Source of the DNA: Diplonema papillatum
Taxonomy: Eukaryota > Euglenozoa > Diplonemea > Diplonemida > Diplonemidae
Reading direction: 5' to 3'
Assembly (NCBI GenBank): GCA_030068145.1
Contig: JAPJBO010000373.1
Location: 143,831 to 207,830 of the forward strand
Length of the DNA: 64,000 nt
The notes beneath the pieces were generated by a model. The model saw nothing but the letters and a program-made list of their open reading frames with translations. It searched no databases and was not told where the DNA came from. Of the stretch, positions 1 to 9,985 are shown piece after piece. The translations under genes were made by a program, and so were the position numbers. How positions within the stretch are numbered: the stretch's first letter is position 1; each line of letters begins with the position of its first letter.

Positions 1-1198
1 TTAGCCCGCCGTTGTCAAAGTCCATATGGTCACTGAGACCCCCCATACAAGCTAAAGAAGGCCATGGGAAGAACAAAGAGTCGCAGTGTGCTCGTGTGCT
101 CTGTGCAAAACCTGCCTTGCGTAAATACTCTCGATCGAACAAAAAGGCCAAGGAGGGGAAGCAGTGGGACAAAGAGAATGAAGTGCGACCTGCGGCAGTG
201 GCTTAAACCAAGGCAGTAGATTCTACCAGCCATGCGAGAAGTGTTGGCAGTTGGGGATGAAGCGCCCAAAAGGGGAGCTGTCGAAGGAAAAGGCACGATC
301 CGTGGTGAAAGAGCTGAAAGCGCGCGGGACAAAGCTGTAGCAGTCACTTGTGAGACAGCGCCACCTCCCCTAGCGAGCTCTCGGATGAAGCTATGTCGAT
401 GCAGTTGTTGTACGGAATTGCCTACACACTAGCTGCGCGCGCCTTCATTGCGAAGGTTGCTGCTGCGGCCGCCAGGGTAGCAGCTGTGTCAGGTCAAGCA
501 GCGAGATCTGGGGCCCTGTGATGGCTAAGTGCACACCGAAGCAGAGCTGCATCCTCGTGTTGTAGCCGTGTTGTGTATAAGGCGTCGTGGGGGCCTGGTC
601 AACCATCTCATCACTGTAAAGCACAAACCTTTCGCGACCGTGATTGGACAGTCGGGATTGCCTGGGGCGGGTCTCTAAAATGAAAAGTAGAGAAACGACA
701 CATACTACTACTACATTTGCGCCACGGAGCCGGCAACAAAGCACCTGGAAACCGTTCCTCCTCCCGACCGAACGGAGCTAAATAATTGGCCAGGTACTTT
801 CATGTTCCCGATGTTTCCAGCCTCCGTTTGTTGTCCTACGAGTAGAGCTCTATTATAGAGCCTCTTGCCGAAAATTATACAACTTTCGCCGGTAGAGTAA
901 ACCTGCTTAGTCTGACACTTGCTGTCATCGGCGGGGTTTGACACCCAGGCCCGGCCCGAAGACCGTTTAGAAGAAGAAGGGAAACTTGCAGATATATACG
1001 CATATGCTCAGTAAACCGCAACTATTTGTGGCATGCATACAGGCCTTGCGTTCCGCATGCGCAACGTACACAATTCCGCCGGTGATTAAAACTCATGTAT
1101 TATAGTTGGCTCACAGGCAGAGCCTCAGAAGCTGGAGTTAAAGCTGAGGTTAACAAAGCGGTGTCGCACCCCTTTTGGATGTGATTTACACGCGTTTG
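1..1198. other. No recognisable gene
   Basis: Only short ORFs on both strands with no family resemblance. Positions 1123-1185 hold a stretch beginning GCCTCAGAAGCTGGAG that recurs, in reverse complement, in the foldback at 59560-59700, so this part belongs to a dispersed repeat. The motif TCTGACACTTGCTGTC at 911 recurs near 32206 and 43936. Confidence 0.5.
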
Positions 1199-1228
1199 TA
1201 CTTGTCATAATATTCTTTTTAGGTGAAT

Positions 1229-1388
1229 TTCCCTTATATCCCACCACTTCAAATTTTGTTCCCTTATATCCCAATGGGACAACAAATTTTGTTCCCTTAT
1301 ATCCCAATGGGATTACCTTGGGCAAGGCAATCCCATTGGGATTAAGGGAACAAAATTTGATGGTTGGGATATAAGGGAACAAAATTTG
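1229..1388. repeat. Foldback of TTCCCTTATATCCC units
   Basis: Direct copies of the unit GTTCCCTTATATCCCAATGG lie around 1258-1312, and their reverse complements around 1330-1388, with GGGCAAGGC near the centre. The segment would fold into a long hairpin. Confidence 0.75.
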
Positions 1389-2389
1389 TGGTCATGACGA
1401 TTTTTGAGGGACCCCTTTAAAAAAATTTCCCGGGGGTCGAAGTGACTATTCGGGGACGTCTGGTGCCGTTGCAACAAAAGATTTCCAATCTGAGGCTGCG
1501 TTTACCTCCAAAATGAGGTTTCAGTTTCTCAGATTTCACTGCCACTTCGGCCCTTGTGGTCAGAAGAGGAACCGTCGTAGCAAGCTTGGCAGCAGGATCA
1601 GCACCAGCAATTTCAATTCTGGAAGCAGTCAGCACATGTTTAGCACTGCCCTACTTCGCATCCGGTTGCGCTGCAGCTTCTTGCATGTTTGCGTGTTTTA
1701 TGTTACGGATAAATTGTCCGATTTTTCCCATCTGCATGAGCCCCGCGTGCTCGTGCACCGTATCCTTTTTTTACACTCTGCTCAACGACGCCTTTTCTTT
1801 TCGGGAGGCAAAGAGGGAAGGGAGGGGTAATATTGCATCGTCCTGCGTAAAGTCATCTGCACTATGATCGACGGAATTCGCTCTCTAAGTACGGAGTCAA
1901 GTCTCGTCTGTATACGCGATGCGGTTTACCGAAGCCATCGAGCGCCACGGCCAGGGATGGATACGTTTACTCGCTGATCGATGCTACGGCAGTTCCGCAA
2001 ACCCACTATGCAGCCTGAGTTCAGCCCCGCGCATCTACGCTACGCTCACAAGGCAACCCATGATCACTTCGGTGTGAGGGATCAGTCCTGACCGAGCCTA
2101 TTGCCTGCCGGGCGCCTGCTCCGTTGCGGTGTTTTGAAAACTAGGTAACTTTGTGCTCAGCGGTCCTGCGAATCATGTTACACGTCCTGTGATTCGTACT
2201 TTCAAACTTAATCCATGAATCATGTTCTACCTCCTGTGATTCGTGTGGACTTTTACAACCTTGCACCTTCCTACAGCAGGACAGGTTCTGCATCTGTTCA
2301 TTGGGTAACTAATTTTGTCCCGTTTTTCCCATTGAAAGAAACCAAGGACCTAGAAGACCCACCCTTCCTGTTGATCTTGCAGCACCAAC

Positions 2390-2770
2390 CGCCAGGGCTT
2401 GGTCTGGTCAGGCAGTCCAGGCTGGTCGGACTCTGGGTCAGCCGGACTAGACTGGTCAGGCTCCAGCCTCCAGCCTGCCAGGCTTGTCGGACTGTCTGGT
2501 CTGTCCAGGCTGTCCGAGCTGTCTGGTCAGTCCGGGCTGGTCGGACTGACTGGTCTGGTCAGGCTGTCTGGTTTGTCCAGGCTGGTTAGACTGTCTGGTC
2601 AGGTCGGACTGACCGGTCTGGTCAGGCTGTTCAGGCTGTCTGGTTTGTCCAGGCTGGTTGGACTGTCTGGTCAGTCCAGGCTGGTCGGACTGACCAGTCT
2701 GGTCAGGCTGTCCAGGCTGTCCAGGCTGTCTGGTCTGTCCAGGCTGATCGGACTGACTGGTCTGGCCAGG
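2390..2770. repeat. Irregular minisatellite of CTGGTCAGGCTGTC
   Basis: About 380 bp made almost only of variants of CTGGTC, AGGCTG, TCCAGGCTG and GGACTG, in irregular higher-order units (recurrences of TCTGGTCAGGCTG about 63 and 82 bp apart). Long ORFs exist here on both strands (Leu/Ser/Gly-rich and Gln/Pro-rich), but they result from the repetition and are not credible genes. Confidence 0.8.
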
Positions 2771-2785
2771 TTCTGTGGTCAACAA

Positions 2786-2898
2786 ATGCCCAAGGCAATC
2801 CCATTGGGATATAAGGGAACAAAATTTCAAGTGTTGGGATATAAGGGAATTACACCTTCTTTTTATGATGACGAGTACCTACTTGTCATATGACAAGT
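2786..2898. repeat. Second inverted copy of the TTCCCTTATATCCC repeat, ending in a palindrome
   Basis: Reverse-complement counterpart of 1199-1330. It includes CAATCCCATTGGGATATAAG, then a second GGGATATAAGGGAA unit, and ends with the perfect palindrome ACTTGTCATATGACAAGT at 2881-2898. Confidence 0.7.
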
Positions 2899-3901
2899 TT
2901 GTGAAGGAATTACTCTACTCTCGCATGCAATTGGCTGAGAAAAGTAAGGTTGACAACCAGTACTCGCAAAAACCACGCCACAGCACCACGCCTGCTAGCT
3001 CAGCAGGCAAAAGGGAGATTTGCCCGTACTGTCACAGCGACGGACAGACACCGAACAAACCACAATTCACAAGCCTACGACACCGCAAAACAGGGGCTAC
3101 GACCAGATAACCAGCCACGATGCCAGAGTGCATTCAGAGTACCTTAACTGCGGAGGACAACAAGTCTGATGTTTCCTTCCGCGTGATTGCACACGGAAGA
3201 GGGCGCCACGCAAAATGAGAACCCCTCGTCGCTGCGTGTTATATGGCGCGTCCTCTCCAAAGCGGATCTGAAACTGGACAGTTCGTGAAAATTTAGGCAG
3301 CCCGTGCCCCTCCCTGGAGCAAGGTGGCCTGTGTGAATCCACGGGTCCCGGCGCTCGCCTTGCGCCCTACACAAAATCCCAAGAACTTACCTCTTGCTAT
3401 TTTTTCTCTGACCATTCGAACGCTTCGACCGCTGCGTCGCAAACACAGTGAAGGGAAATAAAATAGCAGCAAACAGTTCACACATAAACTACAGCTAGGT
3501 CTACAACCAGTTGCTGAGTTTTCACCACTACTACTACACCTGCTGTTGCCAAACCTTCTCTTTCTACTACCCGACCGCATGTCCTCCTCAACCTAAAAGA
3601 AAGTAAGAACGCATATTACAGACCGATACGAGCTACATGGCACTTGCACCTTAAAGAACTCAATGCTCAACATGCATGCGCGTAGGGGGCCCAAGGCTAA
3701 ATTCAAAGCGAATTTCTTCTTGGTGTCGGTCGCAACACTTACAAACGTGGCTAGCCGTAGTTAAAGTGTAAAAGCATACCTACTACCCTCATACCACCCG
3801 CCTCACAGCCTCAATGGTCAACCGGAGACCCTAAAACACCGAACCTCTAAACCACAATAAACGCTAAAAAGTACAAAATGCGGAGAATCCTCGCGAGCAC
3901 C
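2899..3901. other. No recognisable gene
   Basis: Short ORFs only, none resembling a known family. No repeat shared with the rest of the window was noticed. Confidence 0.4.
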
Positions 3902-4002
3902 CGGGTCAGAACCGTTCCTGATAGTCCAGCTCAAGAACAAGGAGATATTCTACACACCGGGGCAGTTGAGGATCTGATAAAGAAAGCCAAAAACAAGAGA
4001 GC
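3902..4002. repeat. Direct repeat, left copy
   Basis: Contains TCAGAACCGTTCCTGAT followed by GAGGATCTGATAAAGAAAG and CAAAAACAAGAG. The same order of motifs recurs at 4500-4582. Together they flank the ubiquitin-protease-like exon. Confidence 0.65.
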
Positions 4003-4183
4003 AACCAAACGAAAAGAACGACTTCCCTGTGGCACGTGCGACGAAAGAACCCTTGGACTTTCAAGGGAACACTACTACACACACCAAATGTATGTAATAC
4101 TGCAACGAGCACAGCGGTCGAAAAGAACAGGCGAAGACATAAAATACCAGCCCGCACCTATCCAGCGGACCGTTTTTTTTCAG

Positions 4184-4527
4184 GTGAAGACACCTATACG
4201 GTAAACGGCTTCGTGTTCATCATCCACACCGGAACAGCGACTGAAGGTCATTCCTACACCGTGTTAAACGAAAATGACGAATGGGTGTGCTACGACGACC
4301 AGCAGGTGTTCGTACTCTCCTGGGAGGAATGTGCCAATTTTCACAAGATTCACAGCGAATGGCTACATCATCTCTCGAAAAAGTGTAAACACTTTCATCT
4401 AGTGGAAGTAGTGCCCCGTGGCCCCCCGTGGTTGGTTACAAGCCACAACCCAATCCAAGGCCCTTTTTTTTTGAAGTCGGACGAGCTTCGGCAACGGCCC
4501 GGTGTCAGAACCGTTCCTGATGCTTGA
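4184..4527 (+). pseudogene. Ubiquitin-specific protease-like C-terminal exon (remnant)
   Basis: The reading frame gives a stretch resembling the His box of USP/UCH deubiquitinases: YTVNGFVFIIHTGTATEGHS, then Y, then an ENDEWVCYDDQQV segment. In the family this is a hydrophobic strand with H-x-G, the catalytic His in GHY, then W and a Y/F-DD-x-x-V motif. Here the His-box Tyr is displaced (GHSY). A T-run followed by CAG at 4171-4183 looks like a splice acceptor, so an exon starting at 4184 is plausible. No Cys box is visible upstream, and the frame runs out into the right-hand direct repeat. It is therefore likely a fragment or a captured exon, not a complete enzyme. The family call is by motif only. 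Confidence 0.42.
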
Positions 4528-4582
4528 ACTCAACAACACAACGAGTCAGAGGATCTGATTAAGAAAGTCAAAAACAAGAGCA
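4500..4582. repeat. Direct repeat, right copy
   Basis: Repeats the motif order of 3902-4002 (TCAGAACCGTTCCTGAT, GAGGATCTGATTAAGAAAG, CAAAAACAAGAG) about 590 bp downstream in the same orientation. Confidence 0.65.
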
Positions 4583-5389
4583 CCTGAAACCACGTCCAGG
4601 ATTTGGGCTCAGGGTAGTGCGGTCAACGAAAACCTTTTCAACTGGGAGCACCGTACGGGAAACAAATGGGGCCAGGGATGTGTTGGGCTAGTTCCTTTTC
4701 AAATTTTCTCGTGGGATACGAGAAGAACCCTCTTCCTCCGCGTCCACCCGCGGGGAAGATCTTACACCCAAAGAGAAGTTCCTTCACCAAGCGGCCATGT
4801 CTATTTGCGAATCGGCGCTTGGAGTGAAGGAAAGTCTCTTGGGAGCAAGTCTCCTGGGAATAAAAATGCACCGCCGTACCGTTTCCAGACGTTTACCTGG
4901 TGCCTGGTCGGTGTTCTCCGTGTTGTTTTCGGTTCATCATCACAAACAGCAAAAGGCACAACCACACCACTGACAGGCGCAGTTTTTTACGTGCTGTCGG
5001 GAGAAAGTACATGCCTTGTGACATTCGGGCACACATTTCGAAGCACTGAGTGGAACAGAGGATCCTCCACAGCGAAGAAAGGCAACCCGCTTGCAAAAAC
5101 ACATCCTGCGATGCATTGCTGCATGTTGTCCATTTCAACTTCAGAAATACCGACTCGGTAACCGAGCGCGTGTCTGCTCAGTGGCCATCTGAGCACCGCT
5201 TCTCACCACTTGCTGGGGTTGCAATGTGGGACTGACATCCTTCGGGGGATTGTGCCCCAGATTATTCACACCGCCGAGCTCACCAGCTGGGAAACCCTCT
5301 AGCCCTCACGAAAACCATCCCGGCAGAAAACACTGGAACCCAGGTTTCTCAACCCTGAGAGCCCCCGGGTTCTGGTTCCGAACTTGCCA
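4583..5389. other. No recognisable gene
   Basis: Short ORFs only. The phrase CAGGGTAGTGCGGTCAAC near 4610 recurs near 39882, so part of this stretch is repetitive. Confidence 0.4.
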
Positions 5390-5545
5390 TCCCAGGCCAA
5401 ACTTAGCATCACTCGAACTTCGCTTCACTTTTACGCCCGAAAATCAGAACTTCACCCGAACGTTGCTTCGCCGAACTTTGCATCGCCCGAACTTAGCTTC
5501 GCCCGAACTTTACTGTTTCCCAAACAGTTACTGCTGCCTCCTGCC
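5390..5545 (-). repeat. AGTTCGGGCGAAGC minisatellite (LINE-associated repeat)
   Basis: Read on the minus strand, it starts with GAGGCAGCAGT and AACAGTAAAGTTCGGGCGAA and continues as units alternating AAGTTCGGGCGAAGC and AAGTTCTGG. The same head and units occur on the plus strand at 21640-21790, 36170-36390, 37005-37095 and 53545-53720. Confidence 0.8.
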
Positions 5546-6930
5546 TCGCGCCGGTTTTACCGCGCACACTTTATTATAAATTATACCCCCCTGCCCAAGT
5601 CGGAAATCTTTGATCTCACACCGGATTTTCCGCTCAACCAAACTTTCAAAGATCCCTGTAATACCCTGTAAGTAGGTTGTAAACATTGAAAAAGAAAAAC
5701 AAGCAAAGAAACAAAGCGCCAGACATCAGAATGACGTTAACTTTATATCGTCGGGGGAAAAGAAATTGTTCTTCAAAGATGGCGAATAAATATCCACTCA
5801 AACGATCCGGCTTCATAAAACTGCCTCCCAAGCCCATGGCGAGCCCCTGACAACCCAGACTCACACCGCCGTCTGTCTGCAGACACTCAGGCTCCGCGCT
5901 GATGATGGTCTGGAGCGCAGCACTCTTCTTGCCCATGGCCGCTTCAGCGCTGAGGACGGGAGCTGTGGGAGTGGTGGGAATTGGTGGCAGCCGCTGGCCG
6001 AAGCGGCAGTCGCTCGGGGTGCTGCTGAACCAGCCTGCGAACGTCGCGCCGAACGAGCGGGACTGGGGGTGCTTCGAGCGGCTAACCCGTGTTCAACAAG
6101 CGCAACAGCAACACTTCCCTCGCGCACGGCTTAGCTACCTGAAGCTCACACATGCGGGATTCCTCAGATCAACTACGGCTTACTCTTTCTTGCCATCAAA
6201 ATGACTGACTGCACGGGTTTGCAACCCGCTAAGTCCTCCCCCTACGAACAGGCCACCGCCACCAGAAAGAGCGCAACAAACTCCCGGCAAGCAAAGTGGG
6301 AGGCTTTTCTCGCGTGTATAAAACAAGAAGACCGGAGTGCCACCCTCGCCCTGAGGCAGTTCTGGCGTTGCACCCCCTCCAATATGATCCAGGAGAGGGC
6401 GCATCAGATGAAGAATAGTGGGTGTTTTGCAACTTCAAGCTAACGTATCCTTTTTTGAGCGTACCGAGATACATAGAATGTAGCCAAGAAGTAGGAGTGT
6501 ACAGAAAAACAGTGGACAGGCGAACGAGCCAGAACCGGGCCGCAAGACAAACTACAGGAAGACACACTCCACTACACCCACGCTGAGCCCACGCTGAGTC
6601 GCGCGAAGGAAAAAGGCGGACTGCTAGCGTTACTTTTAGCTTTCACTTTTCTGACCCCCATCGACGCAAGGATCACTACAGTCAAGGCCATCGTATACTA
6701 TGTGCTGGCTTCATACGTCGTGATACGCATATCAGCCAAATCAGCCGGTAGGCTACAAACAAAGCGAAGAAAAGCAGAGGTAGTTGACAAAAACTACACT
6801 TTACTGACTGGTCGCTATCTTCATCACTTTCGTGTTCACTCTCATCATTTGCAGGCAAGGACCACTAGCAGGGTCTGCTCTGATTGGCCAGCCATTCCGG
6901 CCCGTTCGCCAGCCAGCCAGCTAGAATAAT
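5546..6930. other. No recognisable gene
   Basis: An ORF at 5902-6204 (100 codons) has a hydrophobic start, but its first codons lie in a stretch (GACACTCAGGCTCCGCGCTG, 5881 onward) that recurs near 46252. It is probably not a gene. Nothing else is recognisable. Confidence 0.35.
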
Positions 6931-7079
6931 CCGAGACTAGAGGTATGCAAATAGCTCTGGCGAGCCAACCCCACTTTTTAGGGATCGGGGGTGAATCCCG
7001 AGCACTTTTTCGTAGTGTCAAAGTATGAAAAATTCTAAACAGCGGCCATAACTTTGTTTGCCCCTATAAATTGACACCG

Positions 7080-7145
7080 TGATGGCAGAGTGAACGCTGC
7101 AAGCCTTCAGGGCTGGAGGTCCCGGGTTCGAACCCGGCCGAAAAA
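7080..7145 (+). other. tRNA-like / Pol III box-like sequence inside a LINE 3' region
   Basis: On the plus strand TGGCAGAGTGA resembles an A box and GGTTCGAACCC is a perfect B-box core inside a CCGGGTTCGAACCCGG T-arm-like hairpin about 45 bp downstream. The anticodon arm (AAGCCTTCAGGGCT) is poor and no complete acceptor stem is visible. It is more likely a SINE head or chance remnant than a tRNA gene. It sits in the 3' UTR of LINE-alpha copy 1 on the opposite strand; copy 2 lacks an obvious equivalent. Confidence 0.35.
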
Positions 7146-7389
7146 AGTGTCCGGGGTTTGCTGGTTTTCGGGGTCTAATGGGCCCGAAATTTGCGGTTTT
7201 GCAAAGCTTCTCAATATCTCGTATTATTGTTGCGTTAGTGGTATGGTCCTTTGACAGAGTGAGCCGATGCCTCTCATCTCATCTTTAAAACACGGCTGAC
7301 TCTTCACAGACGCTAGCGTCCGACATTTCGCACGCGCGTCGCAGTCGTTGGGTGGTATTGACAAGGACACTCGGATGAGCTTCGTTACT

Positions 7390-9729
7390 TCACTGCCGCA
7401 GGTTCCCCCCTGCCCTGGGAGGTCCGCTTGGTTGCCTTCGGGTTGCGTTTCCGCGTTGGTGTTGTTGCTTCGCTTTTGGACTCCTTCTTCGACTTCGCAC
7501 GGTCCCAACGTCCTGGTCTGCCCTTGGTGCACGTCTTGCCGCAGTCTGCGCAGTTTGTCTCTCCTGCTTGACTTCGTGCTTCCATCGAGCCTGCGCTCCC
7601 ATCCCGACGGGTAATGCGTCTGCGGTCGAAAACTGCCATTCAGTGTTGCAGCTTTGCGGAGCTTTGCGGAGCCCAGCCTGCGGTACGTGTGTGTCGCCAG
7701 CCTTCTTCGCCGTCTGCTCTCGTGCGGCGGCTTCGTAGGCGCGCATCACGGCTTCAAACGCCTGCTGACTCGCCATTTGTGGTCTTTTGTTGAGTCCGGC
7801 CATGTTCCCGCCTCCGAGAGACGTCAGGACGTTGACTTGCATCTCAAGCGCCGGGTGAATCGGCGTCTGCACGATACTCGTCAGCCGTCGCATCGCGCTC
7901 TTCATCGCGTACGATTTCTCGGTCGCCAAGTCCCCTGAGTCGTGGTCGTCTGCCTAATTGCTGCCCGAGAGTGAGCAGCCGCCGATGCAAAACGACAGAA
8001 GCCGGGTCCAGCCGGTGTCCGCGGAACAACGCCGTTCCGGCGTGGGCTTCCGGACCAGATCCCCGCCATTGTTGCTCTCGTCAGAGCTTGAACGTACTTC
8101 TGAGGTGGCTGCCACACGGTGGTTCCATACATCGCCTTGGTCGTTGCTGCAGCGGCTACGTATGGTTCCCTTTCTTCCATCGGTACGGGGAGGTGTCGAG
8201 CCCGGCGGGCGATGGCTTGTGCCTTTTCGTGTCGCCCCTTTATGCGCTTGCTCGATCCTTGACTTACCGAAAGCATCGTCCCCAACACGTCGAAAGCCTG
8301 CTGTCTCTCTATCGTCTTCCCTTGCACTTGCACCGTCCTCTCACGTCTTTCACACGTTGTGTACCAGTAGGACTTTGCGGCTCCGACTCCCAAGTCTGCC
8401 GCATCCGCGAATCGTGTTGTTGTTTGTGCGGCCGCTTTGAACTGTTTCTTGTCGCTCGTCATGGCCTGGGTGTCGTCCAGGAAGGCCAAAACACGTACAA
8501 CTTCTTCCTCGCTTCCGAGCACCTCTACCGCTCGGATTCATACTGCAACAAGCGCATTCAGCAGCAAGACACTCAGGGGACACACCTGCAAAATGCCTTT
8601 TGCTGCGTTGAAGGCTTCCCCTGTTCCGCCCGCGGGGTTCTGGAGTGTCTCCGGATGGCAGAGTATACCCCTCTTAGCGCTCTCAGGACCCCTTTGTCGA
8701 TTCCCATGTACTCCACCAGTCTGAACATTATGTCGTGAGGGAGGCGATCGAAGCACTTCTCGTAGTTTACGGACAACCCATACAAAGGTCGTCCGCACTC
8801 GATTGCATGCTCGATCCGCAAGGCTACTTCGAACATGATGTCGTCCGCCCTCAGAGGCACCGCCCCGCGTATTCCATCGGGTATCCATTGGCAGACCCAC
8901 TCTCCCAGCATCCAAAGCCGCGTCCCCGCCCAGAGTCGGTAGACAGCACTTGTCACCGAGATTGGGCGCAAGGTCATCGGTCCCACCTCTCCCTCATTCT
9001 TTGGTGTGAGAGTTATCAACGCCGTCAGAAGTGTCCGAGGCCAACGGCCAGTCTCTTCGACTACCCTAAACAATTGCGCGAACCGCTCAATCGCTTCATC
9101 TGGCAGCGCCGCCAATTCGTGGACTCGCCAGCGGTGCCGTTTCCTTGCCCAGCTTGGTAAGAGATCGCCCTTCGTTACTGGCGCAAGTGCAACCGGTTTT
9201 GTCCGTTTGATAGATGCCTCAACCTGCTCCTTGAAGTCATCCCATCGCGGCGCCGAGTTCCGGAAGTGTCTCTGAAAAACTCCCCCCACGCGTTTGGCCC
9301 CCGTAGGATCCTGTCCATCTCTTCCGGGTTCCATGTAACATTCCCATCCTCGTCTTTGATGAAATTCCCTGTCTTCCTGCTTCAGCCGTGAGAAAATCCG
9401 CCCGGGTCGCGTCTTAACCGCTAGCTGCATGCGGTCTCGCCATTCTCGTACGCGCGCGTCTCTCACCTTCTCGGCGAGTTTACCCTGACATCCTATCAGG
9501 CCTTCCATCATGTGCATGAGGTCCGCCCCTACAGGTGGGCTTGGTCTCCTCCATACTTCCTTGTACGGCCCTTCAGCCATAAGGCGTGTATCATTTTCGC
9601 TTTCTCCGATCGGTTTGCATGCTGGCCGGTCCGTTCTCCCCGTCGGCGGCAATGGCCTGCAGCTACGTGAGGTTGAGCGTTCTTCTACGCCGGCCGCCAC
9701 TCCGGTTCGTCTCCCCTGCGGTGCTGCGG
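7390..9729 (-). pseudogene. LINE-alpha ORF2 remnant (reverse transcriptase)
   Basis: Broken relative of the intact ORF2 at 10475-15592. The pieces run from the segment before the reverse transcriptase (9729), through RT motif A (in the piece ending 8573), RT motif C with FLDD (piece 7902-8522), then directly to the basic C-terminal tail (from 7929). Frameshifts separate the pieces, and the zinc-knuckle and RNase H regions are missing. The motif A catalytic Asp is replaced: LSVNYEKCFDRLP here against LSVDYEKCFDRLP in copy 2. It cannot be an active polymerase. The minus-strand ORF starting at 9973 is a chimera of unrelated sequence with this remnant. Confidence 0.9.
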
Positions 9730-9985
9730 CTGTAACTAAAGCACGTGTCAGAGCATCCTGCAGACACTGCTCCTTACCCCTTCGCATATACATGCGATGG
9801 GTTTTGCCGTAGAAGAGCTTTGCGGCCTCCGGCATCTCATCGAGCTTACGGTCCTCAAGATTCATCGGGCCTGCACGAGCCTCAGGCGGGCTCCGGGTCC
9901 GCGACGAAATCTGTTGTTGCCACGGAGCCAGCGGATTTCGAAACAGTGAGTCGGAATCAGTGGAATCGGACATTGTTTACTTGGT
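9730..9985 (-). other. Unique segment between the two LINE-alpha copies
   Basis: An open frame from an ATG at 9973 (minus strand) encodes about 81 residues unlike any part of LINE-alpha, beginning MSDSTDSDSLFRNPLAPW, before it enters the LINE remnant in frame. It may be an exon of a disrupted host gene or part of another element. No family is recognised. Confidence 0.35.

Larger units (their letters stand above)
1199..2898. mobile_element. Candidate non-autonomous element bounded by inverted repeats
   Basis: The left part (1199-1330) and the right part (2786-2898) are inverted copies of each other. Both contain ACTTGTCAT, a CTTTTT-containing linker, and two copies of a TTCCCTTATATCCC motif around CCCAATGGGAT. 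The interior holds an irregular minisatellite and no transposase. The right end finishes in a perfect 18-bp palindrome, ACTTGTCATATGACAAGT (2881-2898). No clear target duplication was found, so the mobile-element reading is an inference from the inverted architecture. Confidence 0.4.
6931..9729 (-). mobile_element. LINE-alpha copy 1, truncated and internally deleted
   Basis: Non-LTR retrotransposon copy on the minus strand. Its 3' end matches that of copy 2 and of the derivative at 37005-37345 (GGGGTTGGCTCGCCAGAGCT, then GCATACCTCTAGTCTCGGA). There is no poly(A) tail. The 5' end stops at 9729, where similarity to copy 2 (about 14346) breaks off after GTGCTGCGG. Near 7940 the sequence jumps from the segment equivalent to 10980 in copy 2 to that equivalent to 12465, with GAGTC shared at the joint, a loss of about 1.5 kb that removes the zinc knuckle and RNase H. 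Confidence 0.9.

Noticed and set aside
2399-2893. Leu/Ser/Gly-rich plus ORF and Gln/Pro-rich minus ORF
   Set aside because: Both are readings of the CTGGTCAGGCTG minisatellite.
7080-7145. Functional tRNA gene
   Set aside because: A and B boxes are plausible, but the acceptor stem and anticodon arm are not.
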